A stretch of DNA of 64,000 nt from NCBI RefSeq assembly GCF_017310545.1, contig NZ_CP066203.1:992001-1056000 (forward strand), written 5' to 3'. This document shows, in pieces, positions 1 through 9,276 of this stretch. The position numbers were made by a program, and so were the translations under genes. How positions within the stretch are numbered: the stretch's first letter is position 1; each line of letters starts with the position of its first letter. The notes beneath the pieces were generated by a model. That model saw only the letters and a program-made list of their open reading frames with translations, was not told the origin of the DNA and did no database searches. This DNA is from Methylacidimicrobium sp. B4. GTDB taxonomy: Bacteria; Verrucomicrobiota; Verrucomicrobiia; Methylacidiphilales; Methylacidiphilaceae.

Positions 1-69
1 GAGTTTTCCCTCAGCGCGTCGGAGATCCCTCCCACTCCGATGATCTATGCCTTTCGAGGCACGCCATGA
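1..69 (+). CDS. C-terminal end of an unidentified upstream gene (partial)
   Basis: The first frame is open from the window edge to a TGA at 67-69, encoding about 22 residues ending in IYAFRGTP. The stop overlaps the purD start in an ATGA arrangement, the same coupling used by several gene pairs in this window. That suggests purD is the downstream member of an operon. The fragment is too short to identify, and a second frame is also open here, so this is a weak call. Confidence 0.4.
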   Translation, partial: EFSLSASEIPPTPMIYAFRGTP

Positions 70-1367
70 AGGTGCTGGTCGTCGGAGGCGGTTCGCGCGA
101 GCATGCCCTCTGCTGGGCGCTCCGTCAGGACCCGGCGGTGGAACGCATCTACGCCGCACCCGGTAATGCCGGCACGGCGCTGCTCGCCGACAACCTGCCG
201 ATCGCCGCCGATGACATCGACTCTCTCGCTCACCAAGCCCAAGAGCTACGGCCGGACTTGACCATCGTCGGACCCGAAGCCCCCCTCTGCGCCGGCATCG
301 CCGACACATTCGGCCGGCACGGCCTTCCGGTCTTCGGTCCGACTCGTCGTGCGGCACGACTGGAAGGGAGCAAAGTGTGGACGAAGGAGCTCGCACGGCG
401 CTTCGGCATCCCGACCGCGGAGGCGCATTCCTTTGACGATCCCCGCCAAGCGCTCGCCTTCAGCCGCCGCTTCCCCTTTCCCCAGGTCATCAAGGCGGAC
501 GGCCTCGCTTCCGGCAAGGGGGTGTTCATCGCAACGGACTTTGCGCAAGCCCGGGATGCCATTACTTCCCTGATGGAGCGTCGCCTTTACGGATCGGCCG
601 GGCACCGCATCCTGGTCGAGGCCTTCCTGGAAGGAGTCGAGCTCTCCGCTTTCGCTCTTTTTGATACCCGGCAATACACGATCCTGGGTTTCGCCCACGA
701 CTACAAGCGGATCAACGATGGGGATTCCGGGCCCAATACGGGCGGTATGGGCGCGTTTTTGCCGAGCCCTTTGCTCTCCCCCTCCCTCGTCCGGCAGATC
801 GAGGAATCGATCTTTTCCCGACTGCATGCCGCCTGCATCGAGGAGAAGCTCGAATACCGCGGAGTCCTTTACGCGGGGCTCATGGTGACCGAGAAGGGCC
901 CTTTCCTCCTGGAGATCAATGTCCGCTTCGGGGACCCCGAGGCGCAGGTGCTCCTTCCGTCCCTGAGAACGCCTCTCAGCGAAATCGCCCAAGCGGTTTG
1001 CCGCGACGAGCTGAGCGGGCTTCGTCTGGTCCGACATCCGCGCTCGGTCGTGGGTGTGGTGATCGCGTCCTCCGGGTATCCCGACAACCCTCGGCAGGGC
1101 GACCGGATTACCCTTTCTGACTCCCCGTCCTCGGCGTCGGGAAGGCAGGGCGTTCTCTTTCACGGCGCCACCAAGCGGAACCAAGGGCTTCTCCGAACGG
1201 CCGGCGGGCGGGTGTTCACCGCCGTCGGGTGGGGCGATCGCCTCTCCGAGGCTAGATTGCACGCGTACCAAGAGGTAGACGCGGTGTCCTTCCCTGGAAT
1301 GCACTTCCGCAAGGATATCGCCAGCTCCCTGGCCGGCCATCCCGTGGCCGAGCCTCACGAGGCCTAG
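66..1367 (+). CDS. purD: Phosphoribosylamine--glycine ligase (GARS)
   Basis: Catalyses the ATP-dependent joining of glycine to 5-phosphoribosylamine, the second step of de novo purine synthesis in the cytoplasm. The 433-residue length is normal for the family. The N-terminal VLVVGGGSREHAL motif is the PurD signature. The ATP-grasp domain shows KADGLASGKGV at about residues 142-152 and the metal/ATP motif EINVRFGDPEAQ near residue 284. The start is the ATG overlapping the preceding stop. Other pur genes are not in the window, so purine genes appear scattered here. Confidence 0.97.
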   Translation: MKVLVVGGGSREHALCWALRQDPAVERIYAAPGNAGTALLADNLPIAADDIDSLAHQAQELRPDLTIVGPEAPLCAGIADTFGRHGLPVFGPTRRAARLEGSKVWTKELARRFGIPTAEAHSFDDPRQALAFSRRFPFPQVIKADGLASGKGVFIATDFAQARDAITSLMERRLYGSAGHRILVEAFLEGVELSAFALFDTRQYTILGFAHDYKRINDGDSGPNTGGMGAFLPSPLLSPSLVRQIEESIFSRLHAACIEEKLEYRGVLYAGLMVTEKGPFLLEINVRFGDPEAQVLLPSLRTPLSEIAQAVCRDELSGLRLVRHPRSVVGVVIASSGYPDNPRQGDRITLSDSPSSASGRQGVLFHGATKRNQGLLRTAGGRVFTAVGWGDRLSEARLHAYQEVDAVSFPGMHFRKDIASSLAGHPVAEPHEA

Positions 1368-1373
1368 CCCGCC

Positions 1374-1401
1374 TTGCGTTTCCGCCGACCCCGATTATAC
1401 T
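1374..1401 (+). promoter_or_regulatory. Candidate sigma70 promoter of htpX
   Basis: TTGCGT at 1374-1379 and TATACT at 1396-1401 are separated by 16 bases. The -10 ends seven bases before the ATG at 1409, and no Shine-Dalgarno sequence lies between them. Transcription would start at or next to the start codon, which points to a leaderless mRNA. Confidence 0.45.
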
Positions 1402-1408
1402 ATTGCCC

Positions 1409-2317
1409 ATGATCAAGCGCATCTTGCTATTGACGGTCACCAACGTCGCAGTCCTGGTACTGCTGACGGCCGTCATCTCGGTATTGCACCTCGATCGCTG
1501 GCTCACCGCAGCCGGCATCAATTATCCGCTTCTTCTCGTCTTCTCCTTGGTCGTCGGCTTCACAGGAAGCTTCCTCTCGCTCGCCATCTCGAAATGGATG
1601 GCCAAGATGACCTACAACATCCAGGTCATCGATGCTCCACAGACCGACGGAGAAGAATGGCTGGTCCATACCGTGCGGGAGCTTGCGGCCCGCGCCCGGA
1701 TCGCCATGCCGGAAGTTGGCATCTACCAGAGCCCGGAGGTCAACGCGTTCGCTACGGGACCTTCCCGCTCCAACGCGCTCGTTGCGGTGAGCACGGGCCT
1801 TCTCTCCCAGATGGATCGCCACCAGATCGAAGGCGTTCTCGGTCACGAGATCACGCACATCTCAAACGGGGACATGGTCACCATGACCCTGCTCCAAGGC
1901 GTGGTGAATACCTTCGTGGTCTTTCTTTCCCGCATCATCGGCGTAGCGATTGACAGCTTCCTTAGCCGCGGCGAGGAGGAGCGCCGAGGCGTCGGAATGG
2001 GATTCTACATCGGCATGTTCCTCTCCGAGATCGTATTAGGACTGCTCGCCTCCTTCATCGTCGCCTGGTATTCGCGGCAGCGGGAGTTCCGGGCAGACGC
2101 AGGGAGTGCTCGAATCGCCGGCCGAGAGGCCATGCTTTCGGCGCTTCGCGGGCTCCAGGCCCTCACCGAGGGCGGACCGGTGATCGATGAGCGCTCGGCG
2201 AGCCTCAGCTCCCTCAAGATCAACGGAAAACCGGGCGGCTTTCTCTCCCTGTTGGCCAGCCATCCTCCGCTGGAAGAGCGAATCGCGGCCTTGGAGCGCC
2301 TCCCGGAACCCGCCTGA
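1409..2317 (+). CDS. htpX: Membrane-embedded zinc metalloprotease HtpX
   Basis: M48-family protease of the inner membrane that degrades damaged membrane proteins, usually alongside FtsH. The 302-residue protein has two N-terminal membrane segments (about 5-25 and 31-55), the zinc site GHEITHISNGD near residue 145, two further hydrophobic stretches, and the third-ligand region EFRADAGSARIAG. A TTG at 1403 would add two residues (Met-Pro). I chose the ATG at 1409 because it sits correctly behind a TATACT -10 box. The gene follows purD by about 40 bases but seems to have its own promoter. Confidence 0.95.
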   Translation: MIKRILLLTVTNVAVLVLLTAVISVLHLDRWLTAAGINYPLLLVFSLVVGFTGSFLSLAISKWMAKMTYNIQVIDAPQTDGEEWLVHTVRELAARARIAMPEVGIYQSPEVNAFATGPSRSNALVAVSTGLLSQMDRHQIEGVLGHEITHISNGDMVTMTLLQGVVNTFVVFLSRIIGVAIDSFLSRGEEERRGVGMGFYIGMFLSEIVLGLLASFIVAWYSRQREFRADAGSARIAGREAMLSALRGLQALTEGGPVIDERSASLSSLKINGKPGGFLSLLASHPPLEERIAALERLPEPA

Positions 2318-2337
2318 CTGCTCTTCGGCCGGTACGC

Positions 2338-3315
2338 TTACGTCGGGGGAGCCGGAGGCACCAGGACGATCTTTCCGGAGGCTCCCGGCTCCATCACAAG
2401 TCTCTGCGCCTGCGCTGCCGCAGTCATGGGCAGCACGGCTCGAATGACGGGCCGCAGGAGCCCTTTCTCCAGACGTGCGGCCACTCCGGATGCGACAATG
2501 CGCCGTTCTCCGGCGGAAGCGCAGAAGAGCGACATCCCCAGGACGGAAAGATCCCGGGCGATCAACCCGCGCGGATCGATCTCAACGAGCCCTCGCGACC
2601 CGATGACGACGACCTTCCCTCCCGGAGCGGTGACGTCGCAGTCCTTTCCCAGGTTGGCGTTCGCCAGCATCTCGAGCACGATGTCGACACCCTTTCCCTT
2701 GGTGATCTCCAAGATCTGGCGAAAATGCTCGGGGGATCGATGATCCAAGGAGTGATGCGCGCCTTCCCGGGTAATGAGTCGCCTCCCCTCTTCCCCGCCT
2801 GCGGTCCCGATGACGACCAGTCCGGCCGCGCGAGCGAGCTGGACGGCCGCCAGGCCCACGCTTCCGCTCGCTCCGTGGACCAGGACCACCTCTCCTGCCT
2901 CCGCCTGAGCACGCAGAAAAAGCGCTCGATAGGCGGTTCCAGCGGGAATTCCAACGGCGGCTCCGCGAGCGAAATCGAGCGCTTCCGGAAGAAGCTCCGC
3001 CTCTTCGCAGGGGCAGACCACTTTCTCGGCGTAGGAGCCCGTTTTCCCTCGCAACGAAAAGTAGACGCGGTCCCCCGGACGGAACCGGCAGGCTCCCTCT
3101 CCGACGTCCTCGACCACGCCTGCCCCGTCGAACCCCGGGATGAGCGGCAGAGCCGCGGTGGGGTATCCACCCGATCGAAGGGAGACATCGATCGGATTGA
3201 CCCCCGCTGCCCCCACGGAGAGGAGAAGCTCACCCGCTCCCGGACGCGGGTCTTCCCGCTCTTCCCACGACAGGACCTCCGGGCCTCCGTACGTTCTGAT
3301 GACGATGGCATGCAT
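2338..3315 (-). CDS. Zinc-type alcohol dehydrogenase-like / quinone oxidoreductase
   Basis: Medium-chain dehydrogenase/reductase of about 325 residues, NADPH:quinone oxidoreductase (QOR) branch. It has an N-terminal GroES-like domain (GFDGAGVVEDVGEGACRF), the nucleotide-binding motif GASGSVGLAAVQLA near residue 150, and the downstream VVVIGSRG strand. It lacks the usual zinc-binding cysteine cluster, as is normal for this branch. The start is placed at the ATG giving MHAIVIRTYGG, which matches family N-termini; the longer frame adds 12 unlikely residues. The substrate is unknown. It is convergent with htpX. Confidence 0.88.
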   Translation of the reverse strand: MHAIVIRTYGGPEVLSWEEREDPRPGAGELLLSVGAAGVNPIDVSLRSGGYPTAALPLIPGFDGAGVVEDVGEGACRFRPGDRVYFSLRGKTGSYAEKVVCPCEEAELLPEALDFARGAAVGIPAGTAYRALFLRAQAEAGEVVLVHGASGSVGLAAVQLARAAGLVVIGTAGGEEGRRLITREGAHHSLDHRSPEHFRQILEITKGKGVDIVLEMLANANLGKDCDVTAPGGKVVVIGSRGLVEIDPRGLIARDLSVLGMSLFCASAGERRIVASGVAARLEKGLLRPVIRAVLPMTAAAQAQRLVMEPGASGKIVLVPPAPPT

Positions 3316-3431
3316 GCGCCCGATCCTGAAGCCGGACGGCGGTCGGGGCAAGGTTGCTGTCCTGACCGAATTTGCGGGGAGCCCGATTTTTCCTTCCTTT
3401 TCCGGGTAAGACTTCCTAGGGTCTCGTCATC

Positions 3432-3860
3432 ATGCAGACTAGCGCGCGCAACTGTTTCACAGGAAAGATCGTCGTCATCAAGAAAGGTCCCATTCTCGCT
3501 GAGCTGGAGATTGCGATCGGCAAAGAGGCCTCGCTCATCTCCCACATCGCCTTCGCAAGCCTCTCCGAGCTGGGTCTTGCGATCGGCTCACCGGTTCAAG
3601 CATTGGTCAAAGCTTCCCAGGTGATCTTGCTTACCGAAGCACCCCCGGTTCGCCTGAGCACGCGAAACCGCTTTTGCGGATCGGTGGCGGCCCTCCAACC
3701 GGGTGCGGTCAACACCGAGGTGGTGATCCGGATCGAAGACGGGCTGTCCGTGGTTGCGATCGTCACCAACGAGTCGGCGAAGGAGCTCGATCTCCAGGTT
3801 GGCAGCCGAGCCTGTGCCGCTTTCACTCCCTCGAGCGTTCTGCTCGCGGTCCCTGCGTAG
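3432..3860 (+). CDS. Molybdenum-pterin/molybdate-binding protein with two Mop (TOBE) domains
   Basis: A 142-residue protein made of two tandem Mop/TOBE repeats. Each begins with an (S/T)xRNxFxGxV-like motif (SARNCFTGKIV at residue 4 and STRNRFCGSVA near residue 78) and ends in a conserved hydrophobic strand. Di-Mop proteins (molbindins) bind molybdate or tungstate and buffer it in the cytoplasm. moaA-moaD-moaE at the far end of the window indicate that molybdenum cofactor is made here. The last 38 bases overlap thiE convergently. Confidence 0.85.
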   Translation: MQTSARNCFTGKIVVIKKGPILAELEIAIGKEASLISHIAFASLSELGLAIGSPVQALVKASQVILLTEAPPVRLSTRNRFCGSVAALQPGAVNTEVVIRIEDGLSVVAIVTNESAKELDLQVGSRACAAFTPSSVLLAVPA

Positions 3861-4539
3861 CCGGACCGCCCGCCAGCAGCCCCTTCGGACCGAGCAGGGC
3901 CGCGACCTCGCGGCAGTACGCCTCGATATCGGCGGCATGGAGAATGGCCGAAACCATCACGACCCGATCCGCTCCGGCGTCCAATACCTCGGGCAGGTTC
4001 TCCTTCCGGATTCCTCCGATGCAGAAGAACGGCTTGCTCAAGCGTTTCCGCACCTCCCCAATCAGGGACAGACCGACCGGCTCGGCCTCGGGCTTCGTCG
4101 GAGTGGCGAAGATGGGTCCGACCGCAATGTAGTCCGCACCCTCCCGCTCCGCAGCCAATGCCTGATCGAGCGAGTGGGTTGACCTTCCGATCAACTGCCC
4201 ATCGGCCAGAATCGTCCTCGCCTCCGCGGTCGAGAGATCCGCTTGCCCTAGATGGACGCCGTCCGCGTCGCACCGACAAGCGAGCAGAGGCCAGTCGTTG
4301 ATCAGGAGAAGGACGTGGCCCGAGTCGGCCACTCGCCGTAATGACCGGGCCAGCTCTTCCAGGGATTCCGGCTCATGGCCCTTCGCTCGCAGCTGGAGGA
4401 CGTCGACCCCGCCGGCCACCATCCGCTCGGCCGCATGGACCGGGTCGTTCGCCCCCAACACTCCCAGGTCGACGATCCCGTAGAGACGAGACTGGCGCAG
4501 GCGCAGCTTCCGAAGCCATCGCCGCTCCTCGCCGCTCAT
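3823..4539 (-). CDS. thiE: Thiamine-phosphate synthase
   Basis: Couples the hydroxymethylpyrimidine diphosphate and thiazole phosphate halves into thiamine monophosphate. It is a 238-residue TIM-barrel protein. Visible features are LYGIVD at the first strand, LQLRAKG, GVHLGQADL, IGRSTHSL and YIAVGPIFATPTKP, the last being the thiazole-phosphate loop. Its ATG overlaps the accC stop (ATGA), so it should be translated with accC. The N-terminus is about 15 residues longer than typical and basic. No TPP riboswitch precedes the accC-thiE pair. Confidence 0.93.
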   Translation of the reverse strand: MSGEERRWLRKLRLRQSRLYGIVDLGVLGANDPVHAAERMVAGGVDVLQLRAKGHEPESLEELARSLRRVADSGHVLLLINDWPLLACRCDADGVHLGQADLSTAEARTILADGQLIGRSTHSLDQALAAEREGADYIAVGPIFATPTKPEAEPVGLSLIGEVRKRLSKPFFCIGGIRKENLPEVLDAGADRVVMVSAILHAADIEAYCREVAALLGPKGLLAGGPATQGPRAERSRE

Positions 4540-5906
4540 GGGCGCGCGACCTTCTGCGCCCCCTTGGAAGCCAGCAGCCGGGGCAGGAAGGTGGTGGAAT
4601 ACTGGCCTCTGCGGAAGTCGGGATCCTGAAGAATCGCCTTCCCGACAGGGACGGTCGTCTTGATCCCCTCGAGCACAAGCTCATCCAAAGCTCGTCCCAA
4701 GCGCGCCAGGGCATCTTCCCGCGTCTGGCCGGATGCGATGATCTTGGCGAGCATCGAATCGTAATAGGGAGGGATCGTCGAACCGAGAACCAGGTGGGAG
4801 TCGATGCGAATGCCAGGGCCGCCGGGAAATTGAAGAGCCTCGACCTTCCCCGGAGAGGGACGAAAATCCTGCCAGACATCTTCCGCGTTGATGCGCATCT
4901 CGATCGCATGCTGGAGGGGCTCCCGCGACTCCCAACTCTTATCCAGGGGATAGCCCGCCGCGATCTTGATCTGCTCTTTCACCAGGTCGATCCCATAGGC
5001 CTGCTCCGTCACGGGATGCTCGACCTGAATCCGAGCGTTCATCTCGATGAAATAGAAATTGCCGGCCCCGTCGACGAGAAACTCGACGGTCCCGACGTTT
5101 TCGTAGCGAATGGATTCCGCCAGCCGAACCGCAGCCCGGCCCATCTTCTTCCGCAATCCAGCATCGAGGATGGGAGAGGGAGACTCCTCCAGAAGTTTTT
5201 GATTCTTGCGCTGAATCGAGCAGTCGCGCTCGCCCAGATGGATGACCCGTCCTCGCTGATCCCCGACTACTTGAATCTCCACGTGGTGCGGATCCTCGAT
5301 CAGCTTCTCCACATAGAGGCTCCCATCCCCAAAAGCCTTTTCCGCCTCGACGCGTGCGGCATGAAACCCCTGGACCAGGCTGACATCATTGTGGGCGACC
5401 CGCATGCCCTTTCCACCCCCGCCAGCCACGGCCTTCAGCACGATCGGGAACCCGATCCGCCGCGCCGCCTTCAGTGCCTCCTGCTCGCTCTCGACGACCC
5501 CTTCGCTCCCAGCAGGAACAGGAACCCCGATCTTCCTCGCATGGAAACGCGCCTGCACCTTGTCCCCCACCTTGGCGATCGTGGAGGCCGCCGGTCCGAT
5601 AAACCGGATGTTGCAGCTCGCACAGATCTCGGCAAAGCTGGCGTTTTCCGCAAGAAAGCCATATCCGGGGTGGATGGCATCCACATCTCCGATCTCCGCC
5701 GCGCTGATGATGCGGTCCACACGGAGGTAGCTCGAAACGGCCGGCCCCGTTCCGATGCAGATCGCTTCATCTGCCAACCGCACGGCCAAGGAGTCCCGAT
5801 CCGCGTCGGAGTAGACGACCAGGGTCCGTACCCCAAGCTCGCGACACGCCCGAATGACCCGGACCGCAATCTCTCCCCGATTCGCGATGAGGATCTTGCT
5901 AAACAT
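4536..5906 (-). CDS. accC: Biotin carboxylase (acetyl-CoA carboxylase subunit)
   Basis: Carboxylates the biotin carried by BCCP, the first half-reaction of acetyl-CoA carboxylase. The protein is 456 residues, standard length. It opens with MFSKILIANRGEIAVRVIRA, carries the glycine-rich ATP loop AGGGGKGMR near residue 162 and the active-site segment EMNARIQVEHPVTE near residue 287. The start at 5906 fits the family; the longer frame adds 18 residues. accB is not adjacent, which is unusual because accB-accC is the common order; thiE follows instead. Confidence 0.96.
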   Translation of the reverse strand: MFSKILIANRGEIAVRVIRACRELGVRTLVVYSDADRDSLAVRLADEAICIGTGPAVSSYLRVDRIISAAEIGDVDAIHPGYGFLAENASFAEICASCNIRFIGPAASTIAKVGDKVQARFHARKIGVPVPAGSEGVVESEQEALKAARRIGFPIVLKAVAGGGGKGMRVAHNDVSLVQGFHAARVEAEKAFGDGSLYVEKLIEDPHHVEIQVVGDQRGRVIHLGERDCSIQRKNQKLLEESPSPILDAGLRKKMGRAAVRLAESIRYENVGTVEFLVDGAGNFYFIEMNARIQVEHPVTEQAYGIDLVKEQIKIAAGYPLDKSWESREPLQHAIEMRINAEDVWQDFRPSPGKVEALQFPGGPGIRIDSHLVLGSTIPPYYDSMLAKIIASGQTREDALARLGRALDELVLEGIKTTVPVGKAILQDPDFRRGQYSTTFLPRLLASKGAQKVARP

Positions 5907-6057
5907 CCCTATCGTCCGTCCGCGCTCTGGACGGGCCTCCCAAGCAGCCTCCCAGGTCATGCCCGCCCCTTGGGGGCTCAGGAGAGCTCGCTTCCGCTCC
6001 TTCTGGCCGGAATGAAATCATCTTTCGGGGAAGCCCCCCCTTCGCCGCTCTTCGCGA

Positions 6058-6660
6058 TCAGGCCAAAGGCTCGCCCAGTTGATAGCGGACGAAGCGTCGG
6101 ACGACGATGTTCTCCCCGATCTGGCCGATCTTTGCTGCCAATACCTCGCGCACCGTCGCGTTCTGATCCTTGATGAAGGTCTGCTCCAGGAGGCAGTTCG
6201 TCGCAAAAAACTTCTCCAACCTTCCCGCAACGATCTTTTCCAGGATCGCCGGCGGCTTCCCGACATTATCAGCAGCAATCTCTTCGCGCACCCGCTCGAC
6301 TTCCGCCGCGGGCACCTGATCCCGGCTTACATATTGGGGATTCGCCGCAGCAATCTGGAGGGTGATATCCTTGACCAGATCCCGAAAGGCCGAGTTCCGC
6401 GCGACGAAATCGGTTTCGCAGTTGACCTCCACCAGAACCCCCACCTTGTCTCCGACGTGAATGTAGGAGGCGATTACCCCTTCGGGAGTCTCCCGGGCAG
6501 ACTTCTTCTGGGCCTTGGCAATCCCCTGCTTCCACAGCCACTTCTCCGCCTCCTCCAGCGCCCCGCCGGACTGCTCGATCGCTCGCTTGCAGTCCATGAT
6601 TCCAGCCCCGGTTTTCTCCCGAAGCTCCTTGATGAGCTCGACCCCGATCGGTTCTTTCAT
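6058..6660 (-). CDS. tsf: Elongation factor Ts
   Basis: Nucleotide-exchange factor that regenerates EF-Tu-GTP. From the chosen start it is 200 residues, the compact form rather than the 280-residue enterobacterial one. It shows the family N-terminus VKELREKTGAGIMDCKRAI-like segment and the core VEVNCETDFVARN motif. An ATG ten codons upstream (6690) is an alternative start; neither site has a clear Shine-Dalgarno. It lies 56 bases downstream of rpsB in the classical rpsB-tsf order, but pyrH and frr do not follow. Confidence 0.96.
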   Translation of the reverse strand: MKEPIGVELIKELREKTGAGIMDCKRAIEQSGGALEEAEKWLWKQGIAKAQKKSARETPEGVIASYIHVGDKVGVLVEVNCETDFVARNSAFRDLVKDITLQIAAANPQYVSRDQVPAAEVERVREEIAADNVGKPPAILEKIVAGRLEKFFATNCLLEQTFIKDQNATVREVLAAKIGQIGENIVVRRFVRYQLGEPLA

Positions 6661-6716
6661 GTTCCCGTCACTGTTTTCGGCTATCGACATCGAGGCGCCG
6701 TACCCCGCAGAAGCCC

Positions 6717-7484
6717 CTACACCGAAGCGACATCCGCCAGCGAATCCGGAGAAGCCGCTTCCTCGCCAGCGGTCGCCGTTTCCGCGGCGACGGCGGGTTT
6801 CCATCCGAGCCGCATCTTCCCCTCGATCACGGATTGGTTGAGCTCCCGGAGGATCAGCCGGATCGAACGGATCGAGTCGTCATTGGCCGGAATCGGAAAA
6901 TCGATCCCCTCCGGGTCGGCATTCGTATCGACGATCGCCACGATCGGAATGCGCAGCTTCCTGGCTTCCGAGACGGCAATCGCTTCGCGCACGACATCCA
7001 CCACGATCAACACCTCGGGTATTCTTTCCATCCCCCGGATGCCCCACAGATGCCGGTGCAGCTTGGCGTTCTCCCGGCGAAGAACGGCAACCTCCTTCTT
7101 GGGCATCCGATCCATCAGGCCCTTCTCTTCAAGATGATCGATCCACCGCATCCGCTCGACCGATTTGCGGATCGTAACGAGGTTCGTAAGCGTTCCCCCC
7201 AGCCAGCGATGACTGACATAGAAGGATTCACTGCCCTCCGCGCACTCCCTGACCATCGGCTCCGCCTGCCTCTTGCAGCCCACGAAAAGCACCTTGCCGC
7301 CCTCTTCCGACACCTTCTCCAGGAAGCGCGCCGCGTTCTCCAACTGTTGCCTCGTCTGCTCCGGATCGATCCAATGGATGCCACCCCGCGAACCGGCGAG
7401 ATACCGCCGCATCCGAGGATGCCACTTGTCGGTCCGATGACCGAAGTGCACCCCGGCCTCGATCAATGCCTTTACGTCCACCAT
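6717..7484 (-). CDS. rpsB: 30S ribosomal protein S2
   Basis: Small-subunit ribosomal protein of 255 residues. The diagnostic segments are ALIEAGVHFGHRTDKWHPRM at the N-terminus, HRWLGGTLTN near residue 92, and PIVAIVDTNADPEGIDFPIP with IPANDDSIRSI near residues 180-205. The start ATG has an AAGGA at suitable spacing upstream on the minus strand. It is the first gene of the rpsB-tsf unit. The C-terminal 25 residues are alanine-rich and likely disordered. Confidence 0.98.
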   Translation of the reverse strand: MVDVKALIEAGVHFGHRTDKWHPRMRRYLAGSRGGIHWIDPEQTRQQLENAARFLEKVSEEGGKVLFVGCKRQAEPMVRECAEGSESFYVSHRWLGGTLTNLVTIRKSVERMRWIDHLEEKGLMDRMPKKEVAVLRRENAKLHRHLWGIRGMERIPEVLIVVDVVREAIAVSEARKLRIPIVAIVDTNADPEGIDFPIPANDDSIRSIRLILRELNQSVIEGKMRLGWKPAVAAETATAGEEAASPDSLADVASV

Positions 7485-7748
7485 CTCCTATCCTTGCTTT
7501 GCGATGCGGATCCGTTTCATCCCGGCTTTCCGCGTCTTTTTGCGAGCCCTTCCCGAGCGGGCACGACCGAGCCGCTTCCCGCGCCTTTCCTGGACCCTTC
7601 TCCCTCCTGCATTCCGTGCGAAATTGCCACGCTACGCGATGAACCAGCGTCCTGCCAAGCCAAATCGCTGCCGCCCGCGCCATCCCGCAAAAAGAGGGGA
7701 AATGGATTTGACAGCGGGAGCGTAAGAGGCTAGCAGAAACTGAACTTA

Positions 7749-8516
7749 TTGATGATGAAATCGGGCCAGCTGCTCACCAGCCGCATACGGGCGCCCCTTG
7801 GAGCCTTGCCCCTTCTCGCCCTGGTGCTTCTCCCGACCCACCGAGTCGGGGCCGCCTCGGAAAAGGGTTCCCTCCCATGGCACAAGAGCATCGTGACGAC
7901 CGTGTTTTGGATCGGGCAGGGGAGGACGCCCATCAGCGCGGCAACGAATGTCGCCAGCGCATGGGACGTCCATTGGACTCGCAACTACGGAGGACTCGAC
8001 GATCCCAGTCGCCGCGTCGGCTACCTTCCCCGCCGCTTCGCGGTGACGCTCAATCCGTTCTACGTGGCCCTGCCGTTCAATGACGTTGCCTATCCCGATC
8101 TGGCTCGACGATGGGTGCCCTGGTATCACGAGCCCTCCCGAGGCGGTCGCTACGTCTCACAATGCAAGGGCCACTGGGTGCAAATCCGACACAAAGGCAA
8201 GGTCGCCTACGGTCAGTGGGAAGACGTCGGGCCGCTCCGCTCCGATTTCCCGTCCTATGTCTTCGGACCGGATCGACCCCAGATGTACAATGGCGCGGGC
8301 CTCGACGTCTCTCCTGCGCTCAGGGATTACCTCGGCTTGCACGGCCTGGACCTCACAGATTGGCGCTTCGTCTCGGAGGAGGAAGTTCCCCCCGGCCCGT
8401 GGATGAAATATGGGGAGCAAGCGATCCTGTTGCGCGCGATCCTGAATGAGGAGCGAAGGGCAGCCGCGCAATCCTCCCCGATGTTCGCGCCGGCGCTCTT
8501 TCCCGGCCAGCGGTAG
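7749..8516 (+). CDS. Secreted protein, possible double-psi beta-barrel (RlpA-like) fold
   Basis: A 255-residue protein with a signal peptide-like N-terminus (hydrophobic core LGALPLLALVLLP, cleavage probably after GAA near residue 36). The segment KGKVAYGQWEDVGP followed by GLDVSPALRDYLGL resembles the VxDRGP...IDLSxAAxxxLG pattern of double-psi beta-barrel proteins such as RlpA, suggesting a cell-wall or glycan-binding role. That assignment is inference from pattern. Two cysteines are few for a structural clue. The gene is transcribed away from rpsB after a 264-base gap in which I see no other gene. Confidence 0.6.
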   Translation: MMMKSGQLLTSRIRAPLGALPLLALVLLPTHRVGAASEKGSLPWHKSIVTTVFWIGQGRTPISAATNVASAWDVHWTRNYGGLDDPSRRVGYLPRRFAVTLNPFYVALPFNDVAYPDLARRWVPWYHEPSRGGRYVSQCKGHWVQIRHKGKVAYGQWEDVGPLRSDFPSYVFGPDRPQMYNGAGLDVSPALRDYLGLHGLDLTDWRFVSEEEVPPGPWMKYGEQAILLRAILNEERRAAAQSSPMFAPALFPGQR

Positions 8517-8712
8517 CTCCCCGCTCCCATAAGCGCTTCATGCTCGACGCGACTCGCGGGGCCCGTTCGTGCCGGTTTCGACGCGGGGCGACATGCCCTG
8601 ACCTTCGTTGCCCGGGAACGGGCGGCCTTCTACCATCTCCCGACGTCTCGAAGAATGGATTCGCGCAAGAGGGCAACGCCGGAGGCCGCCGCCCGATACG
8701 GCGGACCAAGCC

Positions 8713-9258
8713 ATGATCAACCTCGTTTACTTTGATCTCGAGACGCAGAAGGGAGCGAACGAAGTCGGCGGATGGCGCAATAAGGGCGCGATGCGCATGT
8801 CTCTCGGTGTGACCTACGGCACGGCCCGGCAGGGTTACCAGATCTATGCGGAGCAAGACGTCGAAGCCCTCCTTCAAGAGCTCCGGAGCGCAGACTTAGT
8901 GGTCGGATTCAACGTCCTCGGTTTTGATTTCCCCGTGCTCGAAGCCTACACCATATTCGATCTACAGGATCTGCCCACGTTGGATCTCCTGCGCGACGTG
9001 GAGGCACAAACCGGGAGGCGCATGAGCTTGGAGAGCCTCGCGCGGGCGACTCTCGGCATCGGGAAGACGGCAGAGGGAGTGCAGGCTCTCCGCTGGTGGA
9101 AGGAGGGCAAGCTCCTCCAGATCGCCGAGTACTGCTGTTATGACGTAAAGGTCACCCGCTTGCTCCATGAGCACGGCGCGCGCCACGGAGAAATCTACTA
9201 CTTCAACGAACAGACGCAGCGCAAAGAAGCCATCCCGGTGCGCTGGACACCGTCCTGA
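8713..9258 (+). CDS. Predicted DEDD-type 3'-5' exonuclease (RNase H-like fold)
   Basis: A 181-residue protein. VYFDLETQ at residues 4-11 is exonuclease motif I (D, E). VVGFNVLGFDFPVL near residue 62 is motif II. YCCYDVKVTRLLHEHG near residue 140 is motif III with its aspartate. The arrangement matches stand-alone YprB/DEDD nucleases. The ATG at 8713 is chosen because motif I lies directly behind it; the longer frame adds 35 residues of no family character. It is 18 bases upstream of the Fur-family gene and may be cotranscribed with it. Confidence 0.75.
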   Translation: MINLVYFDLETQKGANEVGGWRNKGAMRMSLGVTYGTARQGYQIYAEQDVEALLQELRSADLVVGFNVLGFDFPVLEAYTIFDLQDLPTLDLLRDVEAQTGRRMSLESLARATLGIGKTAEGVQALRWWKEGKLLQIAEYCCYDVKVTRLLHEHGARHGEIYYFNEQTQRKEAIPVRWTPS

Positions 9259-9276
9259 GAAGACAGAAGAGCCCGC

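Noticed and set aside
4341-6173. 610-residue open frame on the plus strand
   Set aside because: Antisense to thiE and accC; high-GC artefact.
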